A DNA stretch of 64,000 nucleotides from an uncultured Pelagibacteraceae bacterium (lineage in GTDB: Bacteria; Pseudomonadota; Alphaproteobacteria; Pelagibacterales; Pelagibacteraceae): positions 1 to 64,000 of the forward strand of contig CACFKO010000006.1 of NCBI GenBank assembly GCA_902566925.1, in the 5' to 3' direction. How positions within the stretch are numbered: position 1 is the first letter of the stretch; the number at the start of each line of letters is the position of its first letter. Made by a program: the position numbers and the translations under genes. Below the pieces are notes generated by a model that had not been told where the DNA came from, ran no database searches, and worked only from the letters and a program-made list of their open reading frames with translations. Of this stretch, positions 9,708 to 18,998 are shown one piece after another.

Positions 9708-10346
9708 ATGAGTTCTAGTGAATCTAAGGTAAAATCAAAGCTAATTTTATCTAAAAATCTTAATTTTAATCATGACAAACTTCAGAAGATCGAATTATTT
9801 GTAAATGAAGTACTCAGCTATAATAAAAAGTATAATTTGATCTCCAAAAAATCCGAAAAGGACATTTGGCACAGGCATGTCCTAGATTCTGCACAGCTGA
9901 TTAAGTACATAGACTCAAAAAAATTTAATAGTTTGTCCGATTTAGGCACAGGAGCCGGTTTTCCTGGAATTATGCTATCTATTTTTTATAGTGATATTCT
10001 CACGTTTCACGTGAAACTTTATGAAAAATCTAAGGTTAAAATTAATTTTATTAGGAGTGTTATAGAAAAATTAAATCTTAATAACGCTAGTATATATGAG
10101 AATGATTATCAATCTCATATATTAAATAGTGATTATATAGTTTGTAGAGCATTTAAAAAATTGCCCGAAATATTAAGAATTTCACGTGAAACAGCCATGA
10201 AACCTCATAAATTGATTGTTATGTTGGGAAAGAGTGCACAGGAAGAAATAAATAAAGCTTCAAAGGATTCTATTAATAAGTATAAGCTAGTAACGAGCAT
10301 TACCAGCAGTGATTCAAAAATACTTTTGTTGGATGCTAATGAATAA
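9708..10346 (+). CDS. rsmG: 16S rRNA (guanine527-N7)-methyltransferase RsmG
   Basis: Methylates N7 of G527 in 16S rRNA. The 212-residue protein has the GidB signature IWHRHVLDSAQL at 53-64 and the SAM-binding DLGTGAGFPG at 78-87, then a basic C-terminal half. It sits in the classical mnmG-rsmG-parAB order. Unusually for a coding region, it contains two parS-type palindromes (see separate entries), so part of its codon choice is constrained by ParB binding. Confidence 0.96.
   Translation: MSSSESKVKSKLILSKNLNFNHDKLQKIELFVNEVLSYNKKYNLISKKSEKDIWHRHVLDSAQLIKYIDSKKFNSLSDLGTGAGFPGIMLSIFYSDILTFHVKLYEKSKVKINFIRSVIEKLNLNNASIYENDYQSHILNSDYIVCRAFKKLPEILRISRETAMKPHKLIVMLGKSAQEEINKASKDSINKYKLVTSITSSDSKILLLDANE
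10004..10017. promoter_or_regulatory. parS: parS centromere site 1 (inside rsmG)
   Basis: GTTTCACGTGAAAC is a perfect 14-base palindrome and the core of the widely conserved chromosomal parS consensus TGTTTCACGTGAAACA; the outer bases here are C and T. It lies about 330 bases upstream of parA, where ParB nucleation sites are expected. Confidence 0.9.
10180..10193. promoter_or_regulatory. parS: parS centromere site 2 (inside rsmG)
   Basis: TTTCACGTGAAACA preserves a 12-base perfect palindrome and matches the parS consensus except at the left outer positions (A at 10179 where the consensus has G). It is 176 bases from site 1 and also within rsmG. A pair near parAB supports a functional centromere. 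Confidence 0.82.
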
Positions 10347-10349
10347 TTT

Positions 10350-11150
10350 GTGGCTAGATCTATATTATCAGTAATAAATCAAAAAGGCGGTGTTGGTAAA
10401 ACCACTACCGTAATAAACCTGGCAACAGCTTTAGTAAAAAAGGGAAAAAAGATCTTAGTAATTGATTTAGATCCCCAGGGCAATGCTACGACTGGTTTGG
10501 GAAAATCAAATAACAATGAAGAGAAAAGCATCTACAATGTTCTTATAGGCAAAACGTCAGTTCAAAGCGCAATTCAGGAAAGTGGTGTAGCAGGTCTAGA
10601 TCTTATCGGATCTAATGTAAATTTATCCGGATTGGAAGTCGAAACCGCCAATGATGCAAATCGAGCTTTTTTGCTAAAAGAGATTTTAGGGAAAGAAAAT
10701 GAGTCATATTTTAATAGGTATGAAAACATCTTTATCGACTGTCCACCTTCTTTGAGTCTACTAACAGTGATGTCCCTAGTAGCTGCAGATGAATTGCTAA
10801 TACCTCTTCAAACAGAATTTTTTGCACTGGAAGGAATTACACAACTAGTTAAAACAATTGATCGAATAAAAATTAATCTGAACCCAAGGCTTGGTATTAG
10901 AGGGGTTCTGCTCACTATGTTTGATAAAAGAAACAAGCTATCGTCCCAAGTGGATGTTGAGGCCAGGAAACATTTTAAAGACAAGGTTTATAAAACAGTT
11001 GTTCCGAGAAACGTCAGATTATCCGAAGCCCCATCTCATGGGATGCCCTGTTTGGTTTATGACAAAAATTGTTCAGGCAGTAAGTCCTATATAAATTTAG
11101 CAGAAGAGTTTATTAGCCAAAGCAACCAATCTATAGGTAGTGCAGCATGA
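10350..11150 (+). CDS. parA: Chromosome-partitioning ATPase ParA
   Basis: Walker-type ATPase that forms dynamic gradients on the nucleoid and pulls ParB-parS complexes apart. The 266-residue protein has the deviant Walker A KGGVGKTT at 12-19, IDLDPQGNATTGLG, FIDCPPSLSLLT, and the C-terminal VPRNVRLSEAPSHG signature. Translation starts at GTG, 3 bases after the rsmG stop. No N-terminal DNA-binding extension, so it is the short chromosomal (Soj) type. It overlaps parB by four bases. Confidence 0.98.
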   Translation: MARSILSVINQKGGVGKTTTVINLATALVKKGKKILVIDLDPQGNATTGLGKSNNNEEKSIYNVLIGKTSVQSAIQESGVAGLDLIGSNVNLSGLEVETANDANRAFLLKEILGKENESYFNRYENIFIDCPPSLSLLTVMSLVAADELLIPLQTEFFALEGITQLVKTIDRIKINLNPRLGIRGVLLTMFDKRNKLSSQVDVEARKHFKDKVYKTVVPRNVRLSEAPSHGMPCLVYDKNCSGSKSYINLAEEFISQSNQSIGSAA

Positions 11151-11995
11151 ATACAGCAAAAAAAGGTCTTGGCAGAGGCTTATCAGCCTTATTCGGGGAC
11201 ATTGAAAAAAAATCAGAATCAAACCAAGTCCAGACAAACAAAATTCCAATAGCTGATCTGGAACGTAATAAATATCAACCAAGAACTATATTCGATGAAG
11301 ATAAAATTAATGAGCTATCCTCATCCATAAAACAAAACGGGATAATCCAGCCAATAGCTGTGCGACCTAACAAATATGTTCCCGGTAAATTCCAGATAGT
11401 CGCTGGTGAAAGAAGATGGCTTGCAGCTCAAAAGGCAGGTTTAAATGAAGTTCCGGTTATTGTACTGGATATAGATGATCAGAAAAGTTTAGAAATTGCG
11501 ATTGTTGAAAACGTTCAAAGACAAGATTTAAATGTTATTGAGGAAGCAAAAGGCTATCAGAGATTAGTAAAAGAATTTGGCTATGATCACGAAACGATTT
11601 CTAAATTTATGTCAAAGAGTAGAAGCCATGTAAGCAACACATTGAGGTTACTTAGCTTACCCGGGGATGTAATTGGATTAATAGAAGAAGAAAAGTTAAC
11701 GGCCGGTCAAGTGAGACCTCTAATAGGTATGCCAAATGCCTCTGAAATTGCAGAAAATATAGTTAAAAAGAAGGTTACAGCTAGAGAAGTCGAGTCATTA
11801 GTACAAAGAAAAAAAGGCCAGAAAAATATCAAAAAAATTGAGGACCCAAATATTGCTTTTGTTAGAAATGAGATCGAAAGCAAACTTGGATTAAATGTTG
11901 AGATAGCAAATAAAAAAAATAATTCAGGTAAAATTACAATTAAATATAAATCCTTAGAACAATTTGAATTAATTTCAAAAAAGCTCAGGAAGTAG
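11147..11995 (+). CDS. parB: Chromosome-partitioning protein ParB
   Basis: CTP-dependent clamp that loads at parS and spreads. The 282-residue protein starts KKGLGRGLSALFGD, the motif that stimulates ParA, followed by IPIADLERNKYQPR, the CTP-binding GERRWLAAQKAG and ENVQRQDLN motifs, a helix-turn-helix region (FGYDHETISKFMSKSRSHVSN) and a C-terminal dimer domain. It overlaps parA by ATGA and the convergent holA by 11 bases. Its target sites are visible in rsmG. Confidence 0.98.
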   Translation: MNTAKKGLGRGLSALFGDIEKKSESNQVQTNKIPIADLERNKYQPRTIFDEDKINELSSSIKQNGIIQPIAVRPNKYVPGKFQIVAGERRWLAAQKAGLNEVPVIVLDIDDQKSLEIAIVENVQRQDLNVIEEAKGYQRLVKEFGYDHETISKFMSKSRSHVSNTLRLLSLPGDVIGLIEEEKLTAGQVRPLIGMPNASEIAENIVKKKVTAREVESLVQRKKGQKNIKKIEDPNIAFVRNEIESKLGLNVEIANKKNNSGKITIKYKSLEQFELISKKLRK

Positions 11996-12986
11996 AATTG
12001 GTAATTTTGTAGAGATTAATTATCAAATTTTTGATTAGTGTGCTATTATAATTATTCAATCTAGTTTTCATTTTTATTTCAGTATCAGTTATGATTTTTT
12101 TAGCCATTTCTAATTTTTTTTGATTCCATTTGCTAACCTGCTTTATGAAAATAGGTTTATCTTTCCAGAACACTTTAGGTTTCATATTGTCTATCGCCAT
12201 ATCTATATTTTTATGAATTATGTATTGTTCTTGTAATTTTAATAATTTTTCAATTCTAAGATTTAAATTGCTGAGATAAAAATATGCATCTTCGTTTTGT
12301 AAAATAATATTTCCTAAATTTTGGTTAAGTTTTTCTTTGTTTCCTTCAAGACAAGAGTCTCTTAATTTATCAAAATCAAGATTATAAGTGTTATTAATTA
12401 AGTCTTCCAATTTTTCTATTTTTATTTTTTTATCTAAGAATAAAACTTTAATTTTTTCAATTTCATTGCTCAGAACCTTTCTATCAAATCCGGAGTTTTC
12501 AATAAGAAGATTAATAATTTCTTGATTTATACCACTAAAACCTTCTAACTTTTTTCTCAAATATTCAGTCAGAGTTCTATGATTATCTTGGTAGCAAGGA
12601 ATTATGCCTGTGTTTTTGCTTTTTTCAAAGTGAGATCTTAAAATAGATTTTCTCTCTAAATTTTGTGAAAAAAGGAATATTTTTATATTATTTTGAGGAT
12701 TTTCAGTTATCTCAACAATTTTTTTTTTTATTTTATCTGAAACTTCACTTATAAATATAACTTTGTTTTTACTAAACAAAGAAACATTGTAAATCTGCTC
12801 TTCTAAAACATCATTTTTAATAACTTCATCTTGATTAAAATTAATTTGTTCATAACCCTTATATTTCTCTTTTATCTTTTTTTTTATTTCGTCCTTTAAT
12901 CCAATATTTTCCCCATATAAGAGAGTAATAAAATATTCATCTACTATTGATAGATTTTTTTCAACTAAAAAACTTTTGAAAATCAT
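11985..12986 (-). CDS. holA: DNA polymerase III subunit delta
   Basis: Subunit of the clamp loader that opens the beta clamp. The 333-residue protein shows the HolA layout: an N-terminal AAA+-like domain beginning with the YGEN segment around residue 29, a middle lid region, and a helical collar domain. Sequence conservation is always low in this family, and there are no catalytic motifs. Its position downstream of leuS-lptE, opposite parB, is the standard alphaproteobacterial order and strengthens the call. Very lysine-rich, in keeping with the AT-rich genome. Confidence 0.9.
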   Translation of the reverse strand: MIFKSFLVEKNLSIVDEYFITLLYGENIGLKDEIKKKIKEKYKGYEQINFNQDEVIKNDVLEEQIYNVSLFSKNKVIFISEVSDKIKKKIVEITENPQNNIKIFLFSQNLERKSILRSHFEKSKNTGIIPCYQDNHRTLTEYLRKKLEGFSGINQEIINLLIENSGFDRKVLSNEIEKIKVLFLDKKIKIEKLEDLINNTYNLDFDKLRDSCLEGNKEKLNQNLGNIILQNEDAYFYLSNLNLRIEKLLKLQEQYIIHKNIDMAIDNMKPKVFWKDKPIFIKQVSKWNQKKLEMAKKIITDTEIKMKTRLNNYNSTLIKNLIINLYKITNSTS

Positions 12987-12987
12987 T

Positions 12988-13458
12988 TTATTTATATACT
13001 AAATTTAAATCATTTGTTATTTGATTTGCAATAGATTTGACCAAGTCATCAGTAATTATTTTTTCACGGCTAAGAGTATCTATATAAAACTTAGAGGCTT
13101 TATAACTTCTTTTTTGTGAATAATTTTTCTTTAAAATAGATCTACCATTTAGGCTAGAAAATCCCTCAAAATTTAAATTTACGACCAAACTGTATTCAAG
13201 CACTTTTCCGGCATCGTCTTTGTTTGATATTTCTCTATTTTTTTCAATATTTATTTTACAAATCAATTGATTTTCAGAGTCTTTAACCTCGATAAATCTG
13301 TTTGCGAGCATTTGACCTAATTTTTTGTTTCCGGAAATATCAAAAGTGTTAATACTAAATTTTTGATATTTTTCGGTTAGCAAAGGTTTATAGCCGCAGT
13401 TTTGAAAAGTGATCAAAATAAATAAAAGAAATGAAATTTTTAAAAATTTATAAGGCAT
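12988..13458 (-). CDS. lptE: LPS-assembly lipoprotein LptE
   Basis: Outer-membrane lipoprotein that plugs the LptD barrel in lipopolysaccharide export. The 156-residue protein has a lipoprotein signal peptide with the lipidated Cys at 21 (TFQNCGYKPLL), and the CGYxPL start is typical of LptE. The rest is a small mixed fold with low conservation. It lies between leuS and holA with 1-base gaps, the common order in proteobacteria. Confidence 0.88.
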   Translation of the reverse strand: MPYKFLKISFLLFILITFQNCGYKPLLTEKYQKFSINTFDISGNKKLGQMLANRFIEVKDSENQLICKINIEKNREISNKDDAGKVLEYSLVVNLNFEGFSSLNGRSILKKNYSQKRSYKASKFYIDTLSREKIITDDLVKSIANQITNDLNLVYK

Positions 13459-13459
13459 T

Positions 13460-15994
13460 TTATGTAGTAATGAAATTAATTATTTTATTCTTGACAAAAA
13501 CATTTTTTAAAATTTTTTTATCTTTTAGATTTTTTTTAATATTTTCAATCTTTTTAGCTTCTATTAAAGCATCCTTTTCTGATAGATCTTTTTTGGTAAC
13601 AATTAAGCCTCTTTTTTTTCCATTAACTTGAACTACTAAGGTAATTTCTTGATCTTTTAACAAAGATTTGTCTCCCTCGGGCCATTTAATTTCTTCATAA
13701 AAATTCTTACCTTCTAATTTTGACAAACATTCACACGATAAATGAGGAGCAAAAGGCATCATGATTTTAACAAATTTAATTTGAGATTCTAACAAATTTT
13801 TTTTATCTATTTTTTTTATCAAACCATCTTCTAGAAGATTAGTTATTTCATATATTTTTGCTATAGCTACATTTAAATGAAAATTTTCAATTAAATCAGA
13901 GATTTTAAAAAGATAATTATTAAATTTTGATAAGAATTTTTTTTGATCGTTTGAATCAGGTTTTTCATCTTTTTTTTCCAATATTTTATTGTTTAAATTC
14001 CATATTCTTTGTATGAATTTATGTGATGCAGAAACACCTTCGGTTGACCACTGAACATCGCGATCCGGAGGACTATCAGAAAGTATAAACCATCTCACCG
14101 CATCAGCCCCATAAATTTTGATCATGCTTTCTGGATCAACAATATTTTTCTTTGACTTTGACATAGCTTCTGATGGACCAACTTTAATTTTTGAACCATC
14201 GATTCTGGAAACGAACCCCTCTTTTGTTTTTTGAATTTGATCTGGACTTAACCATTTTTCACTTTGATCCTTGTATGTTTCGTGACAAACCATTCCCTGA
14301 GTAAAAAGCCCTTTAAAAGGCTCTTTTACTTTAACTTTATTATTACAAAGCTTAATTGCTCTCATAAAAAATCTTGAATAAAGTAAGTGTAAAATTGCAT
14401 GTTCAACACCACCAATATATTGGTCAACTGGCATCCAATAACTAAATGATTTTTCATCGAATGGCTTACCTTCAAGTTTTGGAGAGCAAAACCTTATAAA
14501 ATACCAAGAAGAGTCTACAAATGTATCCAAAGTATCTGTTTCTCTAGTTGCTGCCTCACCAGTTTTTTTATATTTAGTCTTTTTCCAAGTAGGGTGATTG
14601 TCTAAAGGATTTCCTTTGTAGTTTATATCAATATCCTCAGGTAGTTTTACTGGAAGATCACTTTTGTCTACGGGAACAACTTCTCCATTTTTAAGATAAA
14701 TCATCGGAATTGGACATCCCCAATATCTTTGTCTAGAGACACCCCAATCTTTTAATCTAAAAGTAATTCTTTTTTTTCCGATCTTTTTGCCTTCAATTTT
14801 ACTTACAATTTTTTCTTTTGCTTTTGGTATAGTTAAATTGTTAAGAAAATCGGAGTTTATAATTGTTCCATCGCCAGTGTATGCGCCGCCCATAGTTTTT
14901 TCATCTGAGTTTTCTGGTTTTACTACAGGGATTATTTCAAGTTTATATTTTTTTGCAAAATCATAGTCCCTCTGATCATGCGCCGGGCATCCAAAAATTG
15001 CCCCAGTTCCGTAATCCATTAAAATAAAATTAGCTACATAAACTGGTATTTTTTTTTCTTTTATGAATGGATGTTGAGCCATTAAATTAGTTTTAAAGCC
15101 AACTTTTTCAGCATTTGCAATAGCTTCCTCGGTGGTTCCAACCTGAGAACATTTTTTTTTAAATTCTATAAAATCTTTTGAATTATTAAAGCTTTTACAT
15201 ACAGGATGATCAACCGATATTGCTAAAAAAGTAGCACCAAATATAGTGTCTGGACGGGTTGTAAAAACTTTTATTGGTTTATCTCCATGAGATATTTTAA
15301 AATCTATTTCACAACCCAAAGATTTTCCTATCCAGTTTTTTTGCATTAATTTAACTTTTTCTGGCCATTCTTTTAACAATTCTAAATCCTCAAGTAATTC
15401 ATCGGAGAATTTAGAGATATTAAAAAACCATTGATATAATTTTTTTCGCTCTACCAAGGCATTTGAACGCCAACCTCTTCCATCTATAACTTGCTCATTC
15501 GCCAAAACTGTCTTCTCAACTGGGTCCCAATTCACGTAAGTTTCTTTTCTAATCACCAGTCCTTTGTTAAAAAAATCAATAAATAGTTCTTGTTGATGCT
15601 TGTAATATTCTTCATCACAGGTAGAAATTTCTAAATCCCAGTCAATGGATAAACCCAACAATTGTAATTGATGTTTCATAGTAGAAATATTTTTTTTAGT
15701 CCATTCTCTTGGGTTTAAATTGTTTTCTCGAGCAGCATTTTCTGCTGGCAGACCAAAAGAATCCCAACCCATCGGATGTAATACATTAAAACCTTTCATC
15801 ATTTTATATCTAGCTATTACATCTCCTATGGCATAGTTCCTTACGTGGCCCATATGAATTTTTCCTGAAGGGTAAGGAAACATTTCAAGACAATAAAATT
15901 TTTTTTTCTTATTAGTGTTTTTGAACTGGTTTCTTCTTTTAGACCAAAAAATCTGCCACTTTTTATCAATTTCTTCTACACTTATTTTGCTCAT
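13460..15994 (-). CDS. leuS: Leucine--tRNA ligase
   Basis: Charges tRNA-Leu. The 844-residue class I synthetase shows HIGH as HMGH at 47-50 (within [13 protein letters not shown]), the CP1 editing domain with the [12 protein letters not shown] motif, [16 protein letters not shown], the [15 protein letters not shown] segment and KMSKS as MSKS at 611-614. The C-terminal end carries the usual QVNGKKRG tRNA-binding segment. Full length. It starts a minus-strand run with lptE and holA. Confidence 0.98.
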   Translation of the reverse strand: MSKISVEEIDKKWQIFWSKRRNQFKNTNKKKKFYCLEMFPYPSGKIHMGHVRNYAIGDVIARYKMMKGFNVLHPMGWDSFGLPAENAARENNLNPREWTKKNISTMKHQLQLLGLSIDWDLEISTCDEEYYKHQQELFIDFFNKGLVIRKETYVNWDPVEKTVLANEQVIDGRGWRSNALVERKKLYQWFFNISKFSDELLEDLELLKEWPEKVKLMQKNWIGKSLGCEIDFKISHGDKPIKVFTTRPDTIFGATFLAISVDHPVCKSFNNSKDFIEFKKKCSQVGTTEEAIANAEKVGFKTNLMAQHPFIKEKKIPVYVANFILMDYGTGAIFGCPAHDQRDYDFAKKYKLEIIPVVKPENSDEKTMGGAYTGDGTIINSDFLNNLTIPKAKEKIVSKIEGKKIGKKRITFRLKDWGVSRQRYWGCPIPMIYLKNGEVVPVDKSDLPVKLPEDIDINYKGNPLDNHPTWKKTKYKKTGEAATRETDTLDTFVDSSWYFIRFCSPKLEGKPFDEKSFSYWMPVDQYIGGVEHAILHLLYSRFFMRAIKLCNNKVKVKEPFKGLFTQGMVCHETYKDQSEKWLSPDQIQKTKEGFVSRIDGSKIKVGPSEAMSKSKKNIVDPESMIKIYGADAVRWFILSDSPPDRDVQWSTEGVSASHKFIQRIWNLNNKILEKKDEKPDSNDQKKFLSKFNNYLFKISDLIENFHLNVAIAKIYEITNLLEDGLIKKIDKKNLLESQIKFVKIMMPFAPHLSCECLSKLEGKNFYEEIKWPEGDKSLLKDQEITLVVQVNGKKRGLIVTKKDLSEKDALIEAKKIENIKKNLKDKKILKNVFVKNKIINFITT

Positions 15995-16007
15995 GAAGTA
16001 TTAGAAT

Positions 16008-16556
16008 TTAATTTTTTTTATTTTTTTTATTATCTTGGCCAGCCTCATCTAACAGGGCTGCTTTTCTAATAATGTCTGCTCTAATGGTGTCTTCAAGTTT
16101 AGTTGATGTAATTTTTTTTATTATACAGTTTGATTGAATTTTGCATGTCTTTCTGTGAATTATTATTTTTAGGCTATCAGCTCTTATTTCATTGGACATA
16201 AATCTAATAGTAAACTTTAGTGAGTCATTAGTGGTATTGGAGTCCGTATACCAGTCAGTTATAATCATGCCACCAGAATAATCTACCGTAACAAGAGGCA
16301 TGAAATCAATAACATCAAATGTTGCTCTCCATAGAGGGTTAGCGGTACTAAATTCATAGTTTGTTTTTCGGTTACCCATTACATTTTTTCTTATAGAGAA
16401 ACCTTTACCTTCTTCAATATTTTTCCTTGCCCTTACTTCGCCCTCCATTTCCATAGTTCTAGCGTCACCGGGTTTTGGAAGATTACAGGATGATAGGATT
16501 AATAAAGTTGAAAAAATATAAACAATTCCAATTAATCTTTTTGGCAAATTTTGCAT
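16008..16556 (-). CDS. DUF3576 family lipoprotein
   Basis: A 182-residue predicted lipoprotein with the lipid-attachment Cys at 24 (LILSSCNLP). The mature part includes NPLWRATFDVIDFMPLVTVDYSGG and IITDWY, which are hallmarks of the alphaproteobacterial DUF3576 family. The family's function is unknown; its constant place just upstream of leuS-lptE suggests an envelope role, but that is inference. The C-terminus is highly charged and lysine-rich. Confidence 0.82.
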   Translation of the reverse strand: MQNLPKRLIGIVYIFSTLLILSSCNLPKPGDARTMEMEGEVRARKNIEEGKGFSIRKNVMGNRKTNYEFSTANPLWRATFDVIDFMPLVTVDYSGGMIITDWYTDSNTTNDSLKFTIRFMSNEIRADSLKIIIHRKTCKIQSNCIIKKITSTKLEDTIRADIIRKAALLDEAGQDNKKNKKN

Positions 16557-16739
16557 AGTGATAATTTTTTATAATCTATAGGATCCAAATAAACATTAAA
16601 AAAACCTTAATATTTATGTGATATTTTTACAACAGTTAAGAAAAAATATGTGAAAATCTCAATAATTTCATGAAAAATCGCTCTATTTTAGCTATTTTTC
16701 TCTCAGTTTATTTAAATAAACAAATATATGGAGATAAAC

Positions 16740-17747
16740 ATGAGAAAAATAACAAAAGTAGGACTATCAGCGTTAGCTGGATCTCTAGCATTTACATCTG
16801 TTCACGCAGGTGATGTTAGCATTACAGGTAGCATGATTGCTTCTTACACAAAAAAAGGTGGTTACAATACAACTGGTAACCCTCTTGGTATGAACAAAGA
16901 ATTAACTGTTACTGGTTCAGGAGAATTAGACAACGGTGTCGGCGTTGCATACAAACAAACAATAACAAACGCTATGGGTTATAACGACAGTGAATTAGTT
17001 TTCACTGGAGTTCCAATGATGGGAGACGCTACTCTAGCATTGACATCTGCTGGTGCACCAATTAGTGCGATCGACGATGTAACACCAATTGCTTTTGAAG
17101 AAGCAAGTGCTGCTGTTGGTTCACTTAAAGATGTGAACGGTGCAGACGGTACTTACGGTATCAGATATACGTTAGCTGATGTAGCGGGTTCTGGAATGAC
17201 ACTTGATGCATTCTATACTCCACTTGCTGGATCAGGCGACGCATCTGCTGAAAAAGGTGTTTCAGGAATAAGCGGTTCTGCTGAAGATGCATACGAAGTA
17301 GTTCTTAAAGGATCAGTACCAGGTGTTGATGGTTTAGACATTGGTTTTGGTTATGCTACTACAAATCATCACAGCGATACTGATGCAACTGATGACGAAG
17401 ATGTACAAGAAGCTACAGCTTATGTTAATTATGCTTTTGGAGCGCTTAAAGTTGGTGCTCAAAAAGGTGCAGTTAATACAGCTGGTACAGCGGAAACAAA
17501 TTACGAAAACGATTATGTCGGAATTTCGTACGCTGTAAGCGATAACCTTTCTATATCTTATAACGAAATCGATTCTAGAGAATCTAAAGAAAGTTCTAAT
17601 GTTGAGCAAGACTTTGACTCAATATCTCTTTCTTACACTTCTGGTGGAATGACGATTGGTGTATTAGATGCTGATTGCGGTAATTGTTCGTATTCTTCTG
17701 GCAGAAATCAATCTGCAAGAGCTATACAGATGACAATTGCGTTTTAA
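16740..17747 (+). CDS. Outer-membrane porin
   Basis: A 335-residue predicted beta-barrel. The start at 16740 follows a well-placed Shine-Dalgarno GGAG (16730-16733); a nearby in-frame ATG at 16728 overlaps that site and is rejected. Signal peptide about 1-23 (cleavage after VHA). The mature chain begins GDVSITGSM, alternates polar and hydrophobic residues, is Gly/Ser/Asp-rich and ends in Phe, as outer-membrane barrels do. It resembles the gram-negative porin (porin_4) family. It uses more GC-rich codons than its neighbours, which suggests high expression. It stands alone with its own terminator just downstream. Substrate specificity is not predictable. Confidence 0.85.
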   Translation: MRKITKVGLSALAGSLAFTSVHAGDVSITGSMIASYTKKGGYNTTGNPLGMNKELTVTGSGELDNGVGVAYKQTITNAMGYNDSELVFTGVPMMGDATLALTSAGAPISAIDDVTPIAFEEASAAVGSLKDVNGADGTYGIRYTLADVAGSGMTLDAFYTPLAGSGDASAEKGVSGISGSAEDAYEVVLKGSVPGVDGLDIGFGYATTNHHSDTDATDDEDVQEATAYVNYAFGALKVGAQKGAVNTAGTAETNYENDYVGISYAVSDNLSISYNEIDSRESKESSNVEQDFDSISLSYTSGGMTIGVLDADCGNCSYSSGRNQSARAIQMTIAF

Positions 17748-17752
17748 TTAGT

Positions 17753-18331
17753 TTAGTATTTTTTAAAAAAAGCCGGTACATATGTGCCGGCTTTTTTTTT
17801 GTCTGATATCATAGCTATTCCGGATACATTTAAATCTTTTACGTGTGAAAAATTTTTTTGTTTAATTCCACCTAAAGCTATAAAGTTAGCCGAAAATCTC
17901 CTTGAAACTAAATTAAATTTTACTTTACCATAAAAACTTTTTTTATACTTATATTTTGTTTGAAAAATTCTAGATAAAAAAATTTGATTACATCCTTGAT
18001 GTATTTTTTCATTAATTTCTTGAGCATTATGTGCACTTCCTATTATTTCTATTTTACGATTAATATATTTTAAATGCTGAAATTGTTTTTTATTATATGA
18101 GGATATATAAAACTTATTGGTATTTAAAAGGAACAAAATTTTTACACTATTTGCTATATATAAGTTAATTTTTCTTTGTGAGCATCTGTCTTTAAATTTC
18201 TTTAAATCTTTTAGCTTTAATTTTTCAGGATTTCTTAGTATCAAAATAGCACCTGTCTTTTTTACATAATCTAGGTTAATCTCGTCTAGTTTATTGATTA
18301 AGAAATATAGATACTTTTTCTTTTTTATCAT
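17753..18331 (-). CDS. Divergent ThiE/TenI-like protein
   Basis: A 192-residue protein from the ATG at 18331. The second half resembles the thiamine-phosphate synthase (ThiE/TenI) barrel: IIGSAHNAQEINEKIHQGC, IFLSRIFQTKYK, FIALGGI and VSGIAMISD follow the order of the family's phosphate- and pyrimidine-binding loops. The first half lacks a convincing Q-x-R-x-K motif (it has LILRNPEKL), and no other thiamine gene is nearby. Its last 12 or so codons are formed by the porin terminator hairpin. Its start codon overlaps that of yggS. Function uncertain: a reduced ThiE or a TenI-like relative. Confidence 0.55.
   Translation of the reverse strand: MIKKKKYLYFLINKLDEINLDYVKKTGAILILRNPEKLKLKDLKKFKDRCSQRKINLYIANSVKILFLLNTNKFYISSYNKKQFQHLKYINRKIEIIGSAHNAQEINEKIHQGCNQIFLSRIFQTKYKYKKSFYGKVKFNLVSRRFSANFIALGGIKQKNFSHVKDLNVSGIAMISDKKKAGTYVPAFFKKY
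17762..17800. terminator. Rho-independent terminator after the porin gene
   Basis: A-rich tract, then AGCCGGTACATATGTGCCGGCT (near-perfect inverted repeat with one G-T pair on each arm), then nine T residues. As it has A-tract and T-tract on opposite sides it could work in both directions. It overlaps the end of the opposing ThiE-like frame. Confidence 0.93.
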
Positions 18332-18998
18332 GACAGATGAAATTATAAATAAATTAACTTCAATACAAGAAAATATAAAAAAAATAAAAACTGAGAATTT
18401 TAATACAACAAAAATTATTTGTGTCTCCAAAACGTTTTCTATAGATCGTCTAAAACCCCTTATAGATCATGGACATATTCACTTTGGGGAAAATAAAGTC
18501 CAAGAGGCAGAAGAAAAATGGAATAGTGTAAAAAAAGAAAATTCAAATTTAAAACTTCATATGATAGGAAAGTTGCAGTCTAATAAGGCAAAAAAAGCAG
18601 TACAACTTTTTGATTTTATCCATTCTCTGGATAGTATGAAACTAGCTGAAGCCTTAAGGAAGAGAGAGATAGAGCTTAATAAGAAATTATCTTATTTTAT
18701 TCAAATAAATATTGGAGATGAGTCTCAAAAATCTGGAATTTCACCGAACAACGCACAGGATTTTTTAAAATTTTGCACCAAAGAAATTAATTTAAATGTA
18801 ATTGGCTTAATGGTTATACCCCCCAATGATAACAATCCAAGCAAGTATTTCGAAAAAATTTCAAAATTGAATTTCAATCTTGGTCTAGCAGATTTAAGTA
18901 TGGGGATGTCATCAGACTATAAAGAAGCTATTAAGTTTAATTCAACTTTTTTAAGGATAGGTTCTGCTATACTGGGGGAAAGAAATATTAATAAATAA
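18330..18998 (+). CDS. yggS: YggS family PLP homeostasis protein
   Basis: PLP-binding TIM-barrel protein that buffers free pyridoxal phosphate; also called PLPBP. The 222-residue protein shows IICVSKTFS with the PLP lysine, HFGENKVQEAEEKW, HMIGKLQSNKAKKA, FIQINIGDESQKSGI, GLMVIPP and LSMGMSSDYKEAI, all family landmarks. ATG at 18330 is preferred because the usual N-terminus begins shortly before the first helix. The start is shared with the divergent ThiE-like gene (CATG), and the 3' end overlaps the opposing L,D-transpeptidase-like gene by 11 bases. Confidence 0.94.
   Translation: MTDEIINKLTSIQENIKKIKTENFNTTKIICVSKTFSIDRLKPLIDHGHIHFGENKVQEAEEKWNSVKKENSNLKLHMIGKLQSNKAKKAVQLFDFIHSLDSMKLAEALRKREIELNKKLSYFIQINIGDESQKSGISPNNAQDFLKFCTKEINLNVIGLMVIPPNDNNPSKYFEKISKLNFNLGLADLSMGMSSDYKEAIKFNSTFLRIGSAILGERNINK

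Noticed and set aside
16705..16722. TTTATTTAAATAAA palindrome before the porin gene as an operator
   Set aside because: Perfect but pure A/T; such palindromes are expected by chance in this base composition.
17821..17850. TTTTACGTGTGAAAA, similar to a parS half
   Set aside because: Broken palindrome with several mismatches to the parS core and far from parAB.
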